IMG/VR virus record: IMGVR_UViG_3300010885_019152
Location: 1-41,481 of that record
Direction: 5' to 3' (one strand)
DNA: 41,481 nt
Origin: a virus
In this document: in pieces, positions 18,501-24,900 of the stretch
How positions within the stretch are numbered: position 1 is the first letter of the stretch
Layout: each line of letters opens with the position of its first letter
Program-made: the position numbers and the translations under genes
The notes under the pieces: model-generated
Database searches by the model: none
What the model was told of the DNA's origin: nothing
What the model saw: the letters and a program-made list of their open reading frames with translations, nothing else

Positions 18501-19065
18501 ATTCAGTTGAATAATTAGCAAAATTTGAATCTGCCCCAGTTCTTACTTCATATTCTAAAAGATTGGCAAAAGCAAGTTGCTCGTCTACTTCAACTAACTT
18601 TGCTTGGGTTTCTTCTGGGCGAGTGCGTACAAGAAAAAGCCTAGAAGCTCTTACTACAATGTAGTTTCTAGCTGGTTCAGGAAGAAGTTCAAAATCAAGA
18701 AGAGTTACTACATCTCCAACCAGGTTAGAGGTAAATGTGTAAGAAGCTGTTTTAGCGTTATATAGTTTATTGCCTCTTAGTGTAAGCTTTATCGTTGGAA
18801 ACGCAGTTTCAGATATGTTAACCCTTATTGTATCCGAGCCTACAGAAATTGTGTTGTCACCTGCCCTAGTAAGAGTTTTATCAATATCAGTATTAAAACT
18901 CCATCCACGGCTTTGAAGACTACGATCTACTTCATCTAAGATATTGGAAGCAATCGTTGCACTGGCTGAATCAGAAATATAATCGAGAGAAGTAATCGGG
19001 GATTCTCCCACTGAAGAGAGAATTGAATTGATGGCTTGTAATTTAGTTGTAGGGGCTGAAGCCAT
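15517..19065 (-). CDS. Fused tail adaptor: two gp11-like domains, SGNH esterase and fibre
   Basis: 1182 residues, six times T7 gp11 (196). Residues 8-187 are a gp11 adaptor domain (AINSILSSVGE, LQSRGWSFNT, NYIVVRASR). Residues ~345-530 are a second copy (AINQVLRYLNIPP, TEGWHFNT, RYTIIRTAKE, DYSMFDSYD). Between them are three helical repeats with an LG(I/L)xxxxFLA pattern. An NQTINQT/GSTGS hinge (545-567) leads to an SGNH hydrolase: GDS at 599-601, a Gly block near 789, and DGVH with Asp901 and His904. A beta-rich insert at about 640-770 splits this domain. The C-terminus (~930-1182) is beta-rich and fibre-like. Predicted role: portal-tail adaptor that also carries a glycan deacylase and receptor-binding part. 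The start ATG has only a weak ribosome site and lies just after the capsid terminator. Confidence 0.9.
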   Translation of the reverse strand: MASAPTTKLQAINSILSSVGESPITSLDYISDSASATIASNILDEVDRSLQSRGWSFNTDIDKTLTRAGDNTISVGSDTIRVNISETAFPTIKLTLRGNKLYNAKTASYTFTSNLVGDVVTLLDFELLPEPARNYIVVRASRLFLVRTRPEETQAKLVEVDEQLAFANLLEYEVRTGADSNFANYSTELDALGINQSVFLASPVDDKLKLIQASATNLTERQGRLYYQNRIQNKTTAVTDTFDTYRTQFNRLGLTEKEFLALDPLQKEEALVIAKGTTTSTDARASNFNTTAIQINLRKLGISFVDFLALEREKQQLLLDGASGLDNVINPNVNLVEAFESADSVNKAINQVLRYLNIPPVSQIAGSDVAYTAKSLLNEIEKLVQTEGWHFNTEQNRILTIDSNSEILLSQLPYPVLSVDADKYLDYKHNIVVRGTKLWDVKKSTSLFSSSIRASVTLQVPWDSIPKQFQRYTIIRTAKELAVILKKLDIANALNVEEARARGEAVQYDSENADYSMFDSYDVSRVLDRSFGLASFATSSGESVSGSTGSTGSNNQTINQTINQTTIVQTAGTSVLDPLIFRLQSRQNSENKVHIASLGDSVSHQMPGEISLDLMKAYGVGGRSFSALMHYPENGAVGYSLTGNSGSDANHNYWITGTYYSVPASGTLSIGHFSTEAGSSNGYVGFQRANSFTLYTIGQSGGGTLKVQYSTDNVTWTDAPGLTSINTNSATTIGQVSATTSLTRGFYKFRVVGLTGTSIVIGAKILDGGSQGYGFDFGGGIVYSNFSVGGATLAQLAQVPSAIFTPIVQNLAIDHIILESKEAIGDYEVKLNALINKFTTALPNITFTLVGSTDNEVNDTLMPQFRAIDKKIAGERGFFYFDKNEATGGWSFRVKNNWVSDGVHPSNEIHRIGAREWLTQTGFLVIDEYFFKSSLTGNYNEVVLNEHNEGKNVGFGVSTHKNNNSSLSLGHYGLSTNWNLTNYGFSYPTEHLRGGLILGGGSSSNDSIVTITGGSNQRKLKVGESRNVGSAPAEFTLVATDENTPVVHVANTNTNQTYITQPILRVSKANSGGTLLTRFEVSTGSVSLPQEGTALKIKQGSNSTCGTGTLVAGTLTISNSLVTADCVILLTRQGVNASTALGELAVTAKTAGTSFVVTSLQSGGTTQTGDLSTFCWMIIQNA
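17371..17430 (-). repeat. Short tandem repeats coding the hinge of the fused gp11
   Basis: A 12-bp unit AGTTTGATTAAT occurs twice plus a partial third copy (17371-17404), coding the INQT repeats. It is followed by a 9-bp unit CCAGTTGAR repeated from 17411, coding the GST repeats. All repeats keep the frame. They mark the junction between the structural gp11 domains and the esterase/fibre part, and could promote domain exchange by slippage or recombination. Confidence 0.75.
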
Positions 19066-19078
19066 ATAAATGTTCTAG

Positions 19079-19194
19079 CAAAAAAGAAAAACCTCTGCAA
19101 GCCTTGTTTTAACTTAAACTGGAATAAGTAAGTAGTGGGACTAGCCCAACAATTAATATTTTATCCAGAAGCTAAAACAGAGGGCTTGCAGAGG
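19079..19194 (-). terminator. Long hairpin terminator after the major capsid gene
   Basis: On the minus strand CCTCTGCAAGCC (19194-19183) pairs perfectly with GGCTTGCAGAGG (19103-19092). Inside, GTTTTAGCTT pairs with AAGTTAAAAC (one G-U) and CTGG with CCAG, giving about 26 bp. The ~42-nt apical region holds a small GGG/CCC hairpin. A U-tract (TTTTTCTTTTTT, 19091-19080) follows at once. The site lies between the capsid stop and the gp11 start, as the T-phi terminator does in T7. It should lower expression of tail genes relative to capsid. Confidence 0.85.
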
Positions 19195-19211
19195 CTTTCT
19201 ATAAGATACTA

Positions 19212-20204
19212 TTAGCTGGAAGGAACTAAACGCACCGAACATTCGGGGCGAAGAATTCCGTGACCCATAGCATACTTGGAAACGATCAACGTCCCTTGCA
19301 AGTCAATCCGATATTCGGACTCAACTGCTAGGTCGAGAAGTTTCAAAGTACCTACTGCGTTCTTGTGGAACACAAGGCCAAGGTGATCAACACCAGAACC
19401 AGTGGTAAATGTACCATTGTAAGTGTTGTTTGCACCAGTTACCGCACTAATCGTTCCCTTGGGAAGATTATTGCTCTTGATGATTTTAACACCAGCAAGT
19501 TCCATAACCGAGTTCTTGGCAAAGCTACCAAGAGCCGTAGGTTTATCTGGGTTGCCAGCATACTGCACAAGGCGAGCGTAGTTACCTGCACTCAAGACGC
19601 AGAAACGTTGTCCGTCATCGGGAACATCGTTCTTGTCTAGGATCACAACGGCATCATAGATCGCTTTTGCAATGTTAGCACCATCGCCAGCAACTCCAGT
19701 AGTCGTGGAGGTTGTGCTTGCAACAGCAACTGATCCAGCACCAGCTTTTCCTGGGGCTTTAGCAGAAGCGTCAGACGCAAGGTGGACGAGTTGGGCAATG
19801 TTCTGGTCAAATCGTTTCGCCAGTGCACGACCAATCTCTTCGGTGTAGATGGAACGAACATCGTAGTGGTTCATAGCTTCGTCAATCTTAGGAATGAACG
19901 TGCTCGACAGGAGCAAGTTATCGATGTTGATTGTACGTTCGTTATGACCAATTGCCGACAGATAAGATCCGTCAGACAGGATGTTGTCACCAGGGGTGTG
20001 ATATGCAGTGTTAGCAGTTCCAGTAATAGGGAACTGAGCAGATTTGCCACTCTCAATGGTTCGGACAACGTGCAGAGGTTTGAAAACCGCTTCGGTTTCA
20101 AAGGTAGTCAGCACTTCGCCAGCAAACTTCTTGAGGAACAAATTTGTGTAGTCTGTTCCAGTGTTGTTCACTAGACCAGCACGTGAGTTAGCAGTAGTAG
20201 CCAT
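19212..20204 (-). CDS. Major capsid protein (T7 gp10-like)
   Basis: 330 residues, expected HK97 fold, forming the icosahedral shell around the scaffold. The N-terminus (MATTANSRAG, TDYTNLFLKKFAGEVLTTFE), the segment ESGKSAQFPITGTANTAYHTPG and the C-terminal VSKYAMGHGILRPECSVRLV are typical of gp10-like capsid proteins. AAAGGAA precedes the ATG. The gene is flanked by a 149-nt structured leader upstream and a strong terminator downstream, so it is set up as a high-level unit. No frameshift variant (T7 gp10B) is evident: the terminator follows the stop within about 20 nt. Confidence 0.96.
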   Translation of the reverse strand: MATTANSRAGLVNNTGTDYTNLFLKKFAGEVLTTFETEAVFKPLHVVRTIESGKSAQFPITGTANTAYHTPGDNILSDGSYLSAIGHNERTINIDNLLLSSTFIPKIDEAMNHYDVRSIYTEEIGRALAKRFDQNIAQLVHLASDASAKAPGKAGAGSVAVASTTSTTTGVAGDGANIAKAIYDAVVILDKNDVPDDGQRFCVLSAGNYARLVQYAGNPDKPTALGSFAKNSVMELAGVKIIKSNNLPKGTISAVTGANNTYNGTFTTGSGVDHLGLVFHKNAVGTLKLLDLAVESEYRIDLQGTLIVSKYAMGHGILRPECSVRLVPSS

Positions 20205-20353
20205 TTTGTTTTATTCCTTTCGGGTTGTTTAATCAAACGTGTCAAAGCCTATCGGCCTTAACTCATTTTTGATTCGGATACCCGCTTTCTTCTACTCAGT
20301 TGTCCCTCCGTAGAGGGGCTGGAGCTTACTTGACTGATCCTACTTTCAAAAAC
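20205..20353 (-). promoter_or_regulatory. Structured leader upstream of the major capsid gene
   Basis: 149 nt, one of the longest gaps inside the coding part of the genome. On the minus strand it contains a 5-bp hairpin with a UACG tetraloop (CCCTC-TACG-GAGGG, 20317-20304), an exceptionally stable loop type, and nearer the gene a GTTTGATTAAAC palindrome and the capsid ribosome site AAAGGAA. T7 has its strongest promoter (phi10) here. I could not find a repeated promoter motif elsewhere to prove a phage promoter. Confidence 0.5.
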
Positions 20354-20620
20354 TTATTTAGGCTTATTAGTGGAATTTAACGGACCTGTCAACCATCCTT
20401 CTGGTAATTTTATTTCGTTCTGAGACAACTCCCATTCCTTGCCATTCCAGAAGTAAAGCCTTCCCCTTACGTCAGGTCCAATTTTAAACAAAGCGTCACT
20501 TTCCTGAACTATTACTACCTTCTTTGCCTCTGATAAAGTCGCACACCCTTGAATTCCACCTATCCCTAACAAAAAGAGGAGGAGGCCCAAGTTCTTCAGC
20601 CTTAGGTGGTTTTGAAGCAT
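20354..20620 (-). CDS. Small lipoprotein, possible lysis/outer-membrane protein
   Basis: 88 residues with a type II signal peptide: hydrophobic LGLLLFLLGIGGIQ ending in the lipobox-like GIQGC, with the lipidated Cys near residue 26. The mature part is short and soluble, with the segment GRLYFWNGKEWELSQNEIKLPEGW. A strong ribosome site (GGGGAGG) precedes the ATG. It lies between the scaffold/holin cluster and the capsid gene. It could be an o-spanin-like protein or a superinfection lipoprotein; no i-spanin partner is clear. Confidence 0.75.
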   Translation of the reverse strand: MLQNHLRLKNLGLLLFLLGIGGIQGCATLSEAKKVVIVQESDALFKIGPDVRGRLYFWNGKEWELSQNEIKLPEGWLTGPLNSTNKPK

Positions 20621-20687
20621 CTTGAGCCTCCCCTTTTATAATGCGGTATATAACCATTACCAGGGCTTCTAAAATAGCCCCTAGCAT
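20496..20687 (-). CDS. Possible small single-span membrane protein
   Basis: 63 residues starting MLGAILEALVMVIYRIIKG, a plausible N-terminal membrane anchor, then a Lys/Pro-rich tail. AGGA stands 10-13 nt upstream of the ATG. Its 3' two-thirds overlap the lipoprotein gene in another frame, a nesting that recalls Rz/Rz1 spanin genes, but it is too short and lacks a periplasmic coiled coil. The lipoprotein's ribosome site lies inside it. It may be a real small lysis gene or a chance frame. Confidence 0.4.
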   Translation of the reverse strand: MLGAILEALVMVIYRIIKGEAQDASKPPKAEELGPPPLFVRDRWNSRVCDFIRGKEGSNSSGK

Positions 20688-20691
20688 TGGT

Positions 20692-20865
20692 TTATTTCCT
20701 ATTCTTAAACTTATCCCAAACAGATAAGCCCAATCCAATAGAGGCAACAACACCACCAACAATAGCCTCTGCATCGGATTGAACAACTAGACCCCTGGAT
20801 ACAACAAGAGCACCAAGAGCAGTTAGAATATGCCGAACCAACGATTGAATTACATCTTTAGTCAT
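20692..20865 (-). CDS. Holin-like protein with two membrane segments
   Basis: 57 residues. The ATG at 20865 opens a frame reading MTKDVIQSLVRHILTALGAL; the stop is TAA at 20692-20694. Two hydrophobic helices (about residues 11-28 and 35-50) are joined by a short polar turn (QSDAEA), and the C-terminus is basic (WDKFKNRK). The pattern resembles small phage holins of the Pam3-gp28 type (RHxLTALG ... SVWDK). It lies between the scaffold gene and the small membrane and lipoprotein genes, which suggests a lysis cluster inside the head genes. The ribosome site is weak (AAAGG). Confidence 0.65.
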   Translation of the reverse strand: MTKDVIQSLVRHILTALGALVVSRGLVVQSDAEAIVGGVVASIGLGLSVWDKFKNRK

Positions 20866-20883
20866 TTTTAGTATACCTTTCTT

Positions 20884-21645
20884 TTAGAGAATCTTACTAT
20901 TTTCTAGCCTACGTTCAACATCTTTTCTGAAGGCTGGATCTGATTTATACCGAGGATCAGACATAGCCCTAGTCATTTCAGCAATGCTACGGAAAGTCTG
21001 GGTTGAACCCCTGGTTTGGCTTCCACTAACCAGCTTAGGCTTGTTACCAGAAGCTGATTTGTAACGAGCATACATTCCTTTTACTGCAAAGGAGGCTTGC
21101 CGTTGATCCCCTGTATCGAGGATGGAATTATAAGAATCAATCTCATCTTGAGTAAGGTTTTGTGTAGCCCATTCGTGCATTTCCTTGAATCCATCTTGCC
21201 CACCAATATCAGTCATTAGGCTTTGCGTACCACGCTCAGCAAGGGCTTTCTGACCTTCAATATAGGCATTAACTACCTGTTTCGGGTAGCCCATATCTTT
21301 GAGCTTCTTGAACGAATCATCGCTCAGTTGGCCTTTTTCAGAGTATTCCTTGCTAAAATCAGAGAACTGGTTTTCCCATTGCTGAGCAAACTGGTTATCT
21401 TCCTGGTCAGGAGCAATGGGTTGGTCTTTCTGCTGTTGGTCAGCAGGGGCTTCCTCTTGTTGTTGCTGTTGATTAGCACCACCAAGCCGTTTTTCTAAAT
21501 CACCATAGGATTTAGCCATCTCTTCAGGGCTTTTAAACTTTTCTGGTAACCAACTAGGACGCTCAGCCTGAGCACCTCCCTGCTGTGATTGTTCTACTGG
21601 TGCTTCAGAACCAGTTTCATTAGCTGGAATTACTACGCTTTCCAT
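20884..21645 (-). CDS. Capsid scaffolding protein (T7 gp9-like)
   Basis: 253 residues, acidic and Gln-rich, helical. The segment PSWLPEKFKSPEEMAKSYGD is typical of podoviral scaffolds, followed by a Q/E-rich stretch and a basic, Arg-rich C-terminus that would bind the capsid. It guides prohead assembly and is released at packaging. AAGGAGAA precedes the ATG. It lies between portal and capsid genes as in T7. Confidence 0.92.
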   Translation of the reverse strand: MESVVIPANETGSEAPVEQSQQGGAQAERPSWLPEKFKSPEEMAKSYGDLEKRLGGANQQQQQEEAPADQQQKDQPIAPDQEDNQFAQQWENQFSDFSKEYSEKGQLSDDSFKKLKDMGYPKQVVNAYIEGQKALAERGTQSLMTDIGGQDGFKEMHEWATQNLTQDEIDSYNSILDTGDQRQASFAVKGMYARYKSASGNKPKLVSGSQTRGSTQTFRSIAEMTRAMSDPRYKSDPAFRKDVERRLENSKIL

Positions 21646-21662
21646 ATTCTATGTTCTCCTTT

Positions 21663-23237
21663 TTATTGTTGTTGTTGCTGTTCCATCTGCTGTTGCATTG
21701 CTGTACCCGCTACATCAGATATTCCCTTGATTGTCTGTGGACCTAGTTCCCTTGTCAACTGCAAAGCTTGAGCTTGTTGCTTTTGTGCTTGCATTTCCTC
21801 TGCCGACTTAATTAGCCCCTCAATATCAATATTTAATGCGGTTGCTCTGCGTTTAAGATAATCTTCTACGTTTACATATTGAGCAAGTGCCTCTGGACCA
21901 AAAATTTGAGCTAAACCAGACAAAAACAAGTCTAACTTACTTAAATCGTTACCTCTTCCAAGAGCTTCGACACCAGTAACAATTAACGGACGAATAAGAT
22001 TATTTTTAGGAAGCTTAGGAAGAGATTTGTCAGCATTCATCCTATCCATAATCCTATTAACCATAGGAAGCTGAAATTCTTGGCTAAGAATTGAATAAGC
22101 ACCTCCAAGAGCACTTTCTAGCTCTTGAGCCATATACCTAATCTCTTGAGCAGTTACTCTTTCTGCGTCTCGTTGAATCGAAGTGTTTAACAGGAACGCA
22201 TAGGATAACCTGGTTTGGATCTCAACCATTACCTCTTTAGCAACCCTAAAATCACCATACTTTTGTAGCTGAAGTGCATTTACGTCTACAACATTACCTG
22301 AAACAAATTGACCATTCTTGGCTTCTGAAAGAGAACGTATTTTTGTAGTGCCGTTAGGGTTAACCAGGAACAACACTTTGGAAGCACAAGCAGAACCCTC
22401 TACAACGGCTTGGGTAAGGGCTTCTAGTGACCTTAAATCTCCAAGGTATTCTTCAACTAGTCCACGCCCATAATCTTCTCCGTCCACACGGCTAAAACGA
22501 AGAGGAATAAATGGGCACTTGTCTTTATCGTAAGTTCCCTCTGAACCAGGGATAATCTGTTTATTTAGCTCTTGGTACACTTTCCATTTTCCATCTTCTA
22601 AATGAACACAAGTAAACAAATCTAAATATTTATCGTGATTTTCTTCTTTATACTCCCCATCCTCGTAGCTTTCTTTAGAATTTAATACTTCTTTAGCTTC
22701 TTCTGGTAAAGCAGAAGGGGAAATGCTTTCTTTTGTTACAATAGTAATAACGTTACCAGAAGGATCTCTTTTTACAACGTAGTTTGTAAGCCTAAAAACT
22801 CGTACTCCACCTTCGTCTGGAAAGTAAAGAAGGCTATTTCCACCTACGATTAGTTGTTTTAAAGCTTCAAAAAAGGGAACTCTAAGAGCACTTGTTTCAA
22901 TTTCTTTTGTAACTGCATCCTCAACGTCAGACAAAGCTTTTTCAATTTCAGTCTTTAAAGAATCAGAACCACCAAGTTTTTTAAACTTATAGGGATCAAT
23001 CATTAACCTAAAAAACGAAGAATTTGGAGGAAATAAAGCCAAAAGAAGCTTAGAAGATATGTTGTTAACTCCTCTAGCTCCTATTCCCTGGAAAGGAGTT
23101 TCAAAAATATTAGATTTAGATTCTCCATCTGGAGGGAATAACATTGGGATCGTTAACAAAGCACAATCTCTAGCTCGTTGTACGTAAGAAGTGCGTTGCC
23201 CTTCTAGCTCATAATATAAAGCAGAAGCTGTTTTCAC
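21663..23237 (-). CDS. Portal protein (T7 gp8-like head-tail connector)
   Basis: 524 residues (T7 gp8: 536). The dodecameric portal at one capsid vertex takes part in packaging and joins the gp11 adaptor. The N-terminus (ASALYYELEGQRTSYVQRAR, then LTIPMLFPPDG) and the core (VDGEDYGRGLVEEYLGDL, RDAERVTAQEIRYMAQEL) are diagnostic. The start is GTG, overlapping the TGA of the upstream gene. The C-terminus ends in a run of Gln residues (MQQQMEQQQQQ), encoded by near-repetitive CAA/CAG codons. Confidence 0.95.
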   Translation of the reverse strand: MKTASALYYELEGQRTSYVQRARDCALLTIPMLFPPDGESKSNIFETPFQGIGARGVNNISSKLLLALFPPNSSFFRLMIDPYKFKKLGGSDSLKTEIEKALSDVEDAVTKEIETSALRVPFFEALKQLIVGGNSLLYFPDEGGVRVFRLTNYVVKRDPSGNVITIVTKESISPSALPEEAKEVLNSKESYEDGEYKEENHDKYLDLFTCVHLEDGKWKVYQELNKQIIPGSEGTYDKDKCPFIPLRFSRVDGEDYGRGLVEEYLGDLRSLEALTQAVVEGSACASKVLFLVNPNGTTKIRSLSEAKNGQFVSGNVVDVNALQLQKYGDFRVAKEVMVEIQTRLSYAFLLNTSIQRDAERVTAQEIRYMAQELESALGGAYSILSQEFQLPMVNRIMDRMNADKSLPKLPKNNLIRPLIVTGVEALGRGNDLSKLDLFLSGLAQIFGPEALAQYVNVEDYLKRRATALNIDIEGLIKSAEEMQAQKQQAQALQLTRELGPQTIKGISDVAGTAMQQQMEQQQQQ

Positions 23238-24298
23238 GGCTTATAGTAAAGGCCAGAACCTAATGTATTCTTGTACAGATTTAAAAGTTGTGTTCTTTGA
23301 TCATCAATGTTTGGTTTAAAAATACCGATAAAGCTTATGTGTGCTTTCAAACAACCTGAAGTGTTTGGAAGGTACATATTAGAAGAATTCCAATCAAGAG
23401 ATGTCTGTTGAACTCTAGTTCCAATAGTTAGTCCAGTAAAGTTATTCCTAAATCCATCAAAATAAGTAGTTGAAACAGGATTAATAGCTAATTTGCTTAA
23501 TGTAGAATTAACGTATAAACCAATATAATTATTAGATGTTTGTTTTGCTCTAGCGGTAATCAAAAAAGGCAAATAACCCTTCATAAGATCTAGCGTATCT
23601 ATAAAATTTCTTGTGTTAGAATTAGGACCACCTTCAGTATTCAAAATTTTCTGTGCAGTTGAATACTGGTGGTCATAGTTATTGTCTAATGAATTCGAAT
23701 CTGCATACATACCCCAAGCTCCTCCAACAGAATTTCCAATTCCACCAGTATCTTGAATTTCAAGAAGATTTCCAATCCAGCTTGTATCTGCCATCGAAAG
23801 GGTAATATTAAAATTTGGTTGTTCCTCTCCAGTTCCACTAGCGATCATCAATATAGATACATCGTTATTAAAAGTATAATTTGGATAAGGCCCAAGAAAA
23901 AGTGCACCACTGCTAGAAGTTCCATTTCCTGTTCGTATTCCTAAATCACCTCTGTCTGAAAAACCATTTCCATTATAAAATTTGTAAGGAAGCAAGCCAG
24001 CAGAAAAACCTCCGAATGTATTAAACTGCGTTCCAGTTGCTATGTTTTGTCCGTTTCTAAAAGCACAGCAAACACTTCTATCCCAAATTCCTAAAGATTT
24101 TAATCCTAAAATAAAATCGTTTATGCTTTTTCTTGGGTCAATAGTTGTAGTAGAAACAGAGGCTAATGTGCTGTCGTATGTTGGTAAAGAATATGAACTT
24201 GGAATTGAATTTTGAACAATGTAATTAGAAGCATCAAAATCGTACCCTTGAAGTTTATTCAAAGTACCAAGAGATAAACCTGAACCAAGGCTAGGCAT
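23234..24298 (-). CDS. Fibre/adhesin-like virion protein with ConA-like features
   Basis: 354 residues, rich in Gly, Asn, Ser, Thr and Tyr, beta-rich. A helical stretch (DPRKSINDFILGLKSLGIWD) precedes a beta-sandwich-like part (about residues 75-345) like the lectin-type domains of phage fibres. The end, KAHISFIGIFKPNIDDQRTQLLNLY, resembles the closing strand and helix of LamG-like units. It ends LGSGLYYKP, sharing GLYY with its upstream neighbour's end (DSGLYY). Its stop overlaps the portal GTG. The position before the portal is unusual for a fibre, so it could be a head-associated adhesin. Confidence 0.6.
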   Translation of the reverse strand: MPSLGSGLSLGTLNKLQGYDFDASNYIVQNSIPSSYSLPTYDSTLASVSTTTIDPRKSINDFILGLKSLGIWDRSVCCAFRNGQNIATGTQFNTFGGFSAGLLPYKFYNGNGFSDRGDLGIRTGNGTSSSGALFLGPYPNYTFNNDVSILMIASGTGEEQPNFNITLSMADTSWIGNLLEIQDTGGIGNSVGGAWGMYADSNSLDNNYDHQYSTAQKILNTEGGPNSNTRNFIDTLDLMKGYLPFLITARAKQTSNNYIGLYVNSTLSKLAINPVSTTYFDGFRNNFTGLTIGTRVQQTSLDWNSSNMYLPNTSGCLKAHISFIGIFKPNIDDQRTQLLNLYKNTLGSGLYYKP

Positions 24299-24315
24299 AT
24301 TGTACCTTTAGCCTG

Positions 24316-24603
24316 TTAGATTCCAAAATAGGCAACTACAATCCCTGAGTGAATTCTAATTTCTGTGAAGTTGCCATACAAACAGATACCAGCACCAATT
24401 GTAGGAGCACTTCCAGCCGTAGTGTTTGCAAGGGAATCGCCAGTAGTATTGCCAATTGTGTTTGTAAGCGTATGAAACTTTGCATCATTAATAACTTGAA
24501 TTACATTCCAAAAGCGTCCAGTTGGGGCAGTAATCGAAGTGCCAGTTGTTGAGCGTACAACGCAACCAGCTTGGCCAAGAGCTACAGCAGAATAGGTACT
24601 CAT
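24316..24603 (-). CDS. Small beta-rich probable virion protein
   Basis: 95 residues, rich in Thr, Ala, Gly and Ile, no membrane segment, few charges. The C-terminal EIRIHSGIVVAYFGI looks like a beta strand ending, as in small phage decoration or fibre-base proteins. It sits in a block of four small genes before the portal. No family is recognised with confidence. Confidence 0.6.
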   Translation of the reverse strand: MSTYSAVALGQAGCVVRSTTGTSITAPTGRFWNVIQVINDAKFHTLTNTIGNTTGDSLANTTAGSAPTIGAGICLYGNFTEIRIHSGIVVAYFGI

Positions 24604-24616
24604 ATGTTATATACTC

Positions 24617-24877
24617 TCAATAATACAAACCGCTGTCAAGCCCTTGATCTTGGTAATCGTTTGAATCAACGCCAGGATCACGATTTATCTTAAATAACGA
24701 AGTGCCAGACACATTTTTAGCTGTACCATCTGTAACATTTGAGGTATCAACATTAGCTGGGGCTACTCCAGAATTCATCAATGTAGGCATAGGAGCAGGG
24801 ATAGGAGCTAAGGGAGCATCTTTATAAATTACTTGAGGTTGTTGACTTCCACCTCCACCACCACCGAATAAACACAT
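24617..24877 (-). CDS. Small Gly/Pro-rich protein upstream of the portal block
   Basis: 86 residues: MCLF followed by six glycines, a Pro/Ala-rich linker, and a C-terminus ending DQGLDSGLYY. Short proteins with an MC...GGGG start and a conserved tail are common near podovirus portal genes, and T7 gp7.3 occupies a comparable place. The GLYY end is repeated in the fibre gene downstream. Likely a minor virion component or assembly factor. Confidence 0.6.
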   Translation of the reverse strand: MCLFGGGGGGSQQPQVIYKDAPLAPIPAPMPTLMNSGVAPANVDTSNVTDGTAKNVSGTSLFKINRDPGVDSNDYQDQGLDSGLYY

Positions 24878-24900
24878 ATTATTAGTTTCCTTTTCTTTTG

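Noticed and set aside
20205-20353. Sigma-70 promoter at TTGACA upstream of the capsid gene
   Set aside because: TTGACA is present but no -10-like hexamer lies 16-18 bases downstream.
20354-20687. A classic Rz/Rz1 spanin pair
   Set aside because: The nested membrane protein is only 63 residues, without the long periplasmic coiled coil of an i-spanin; only the lipoprotein half is convincing.
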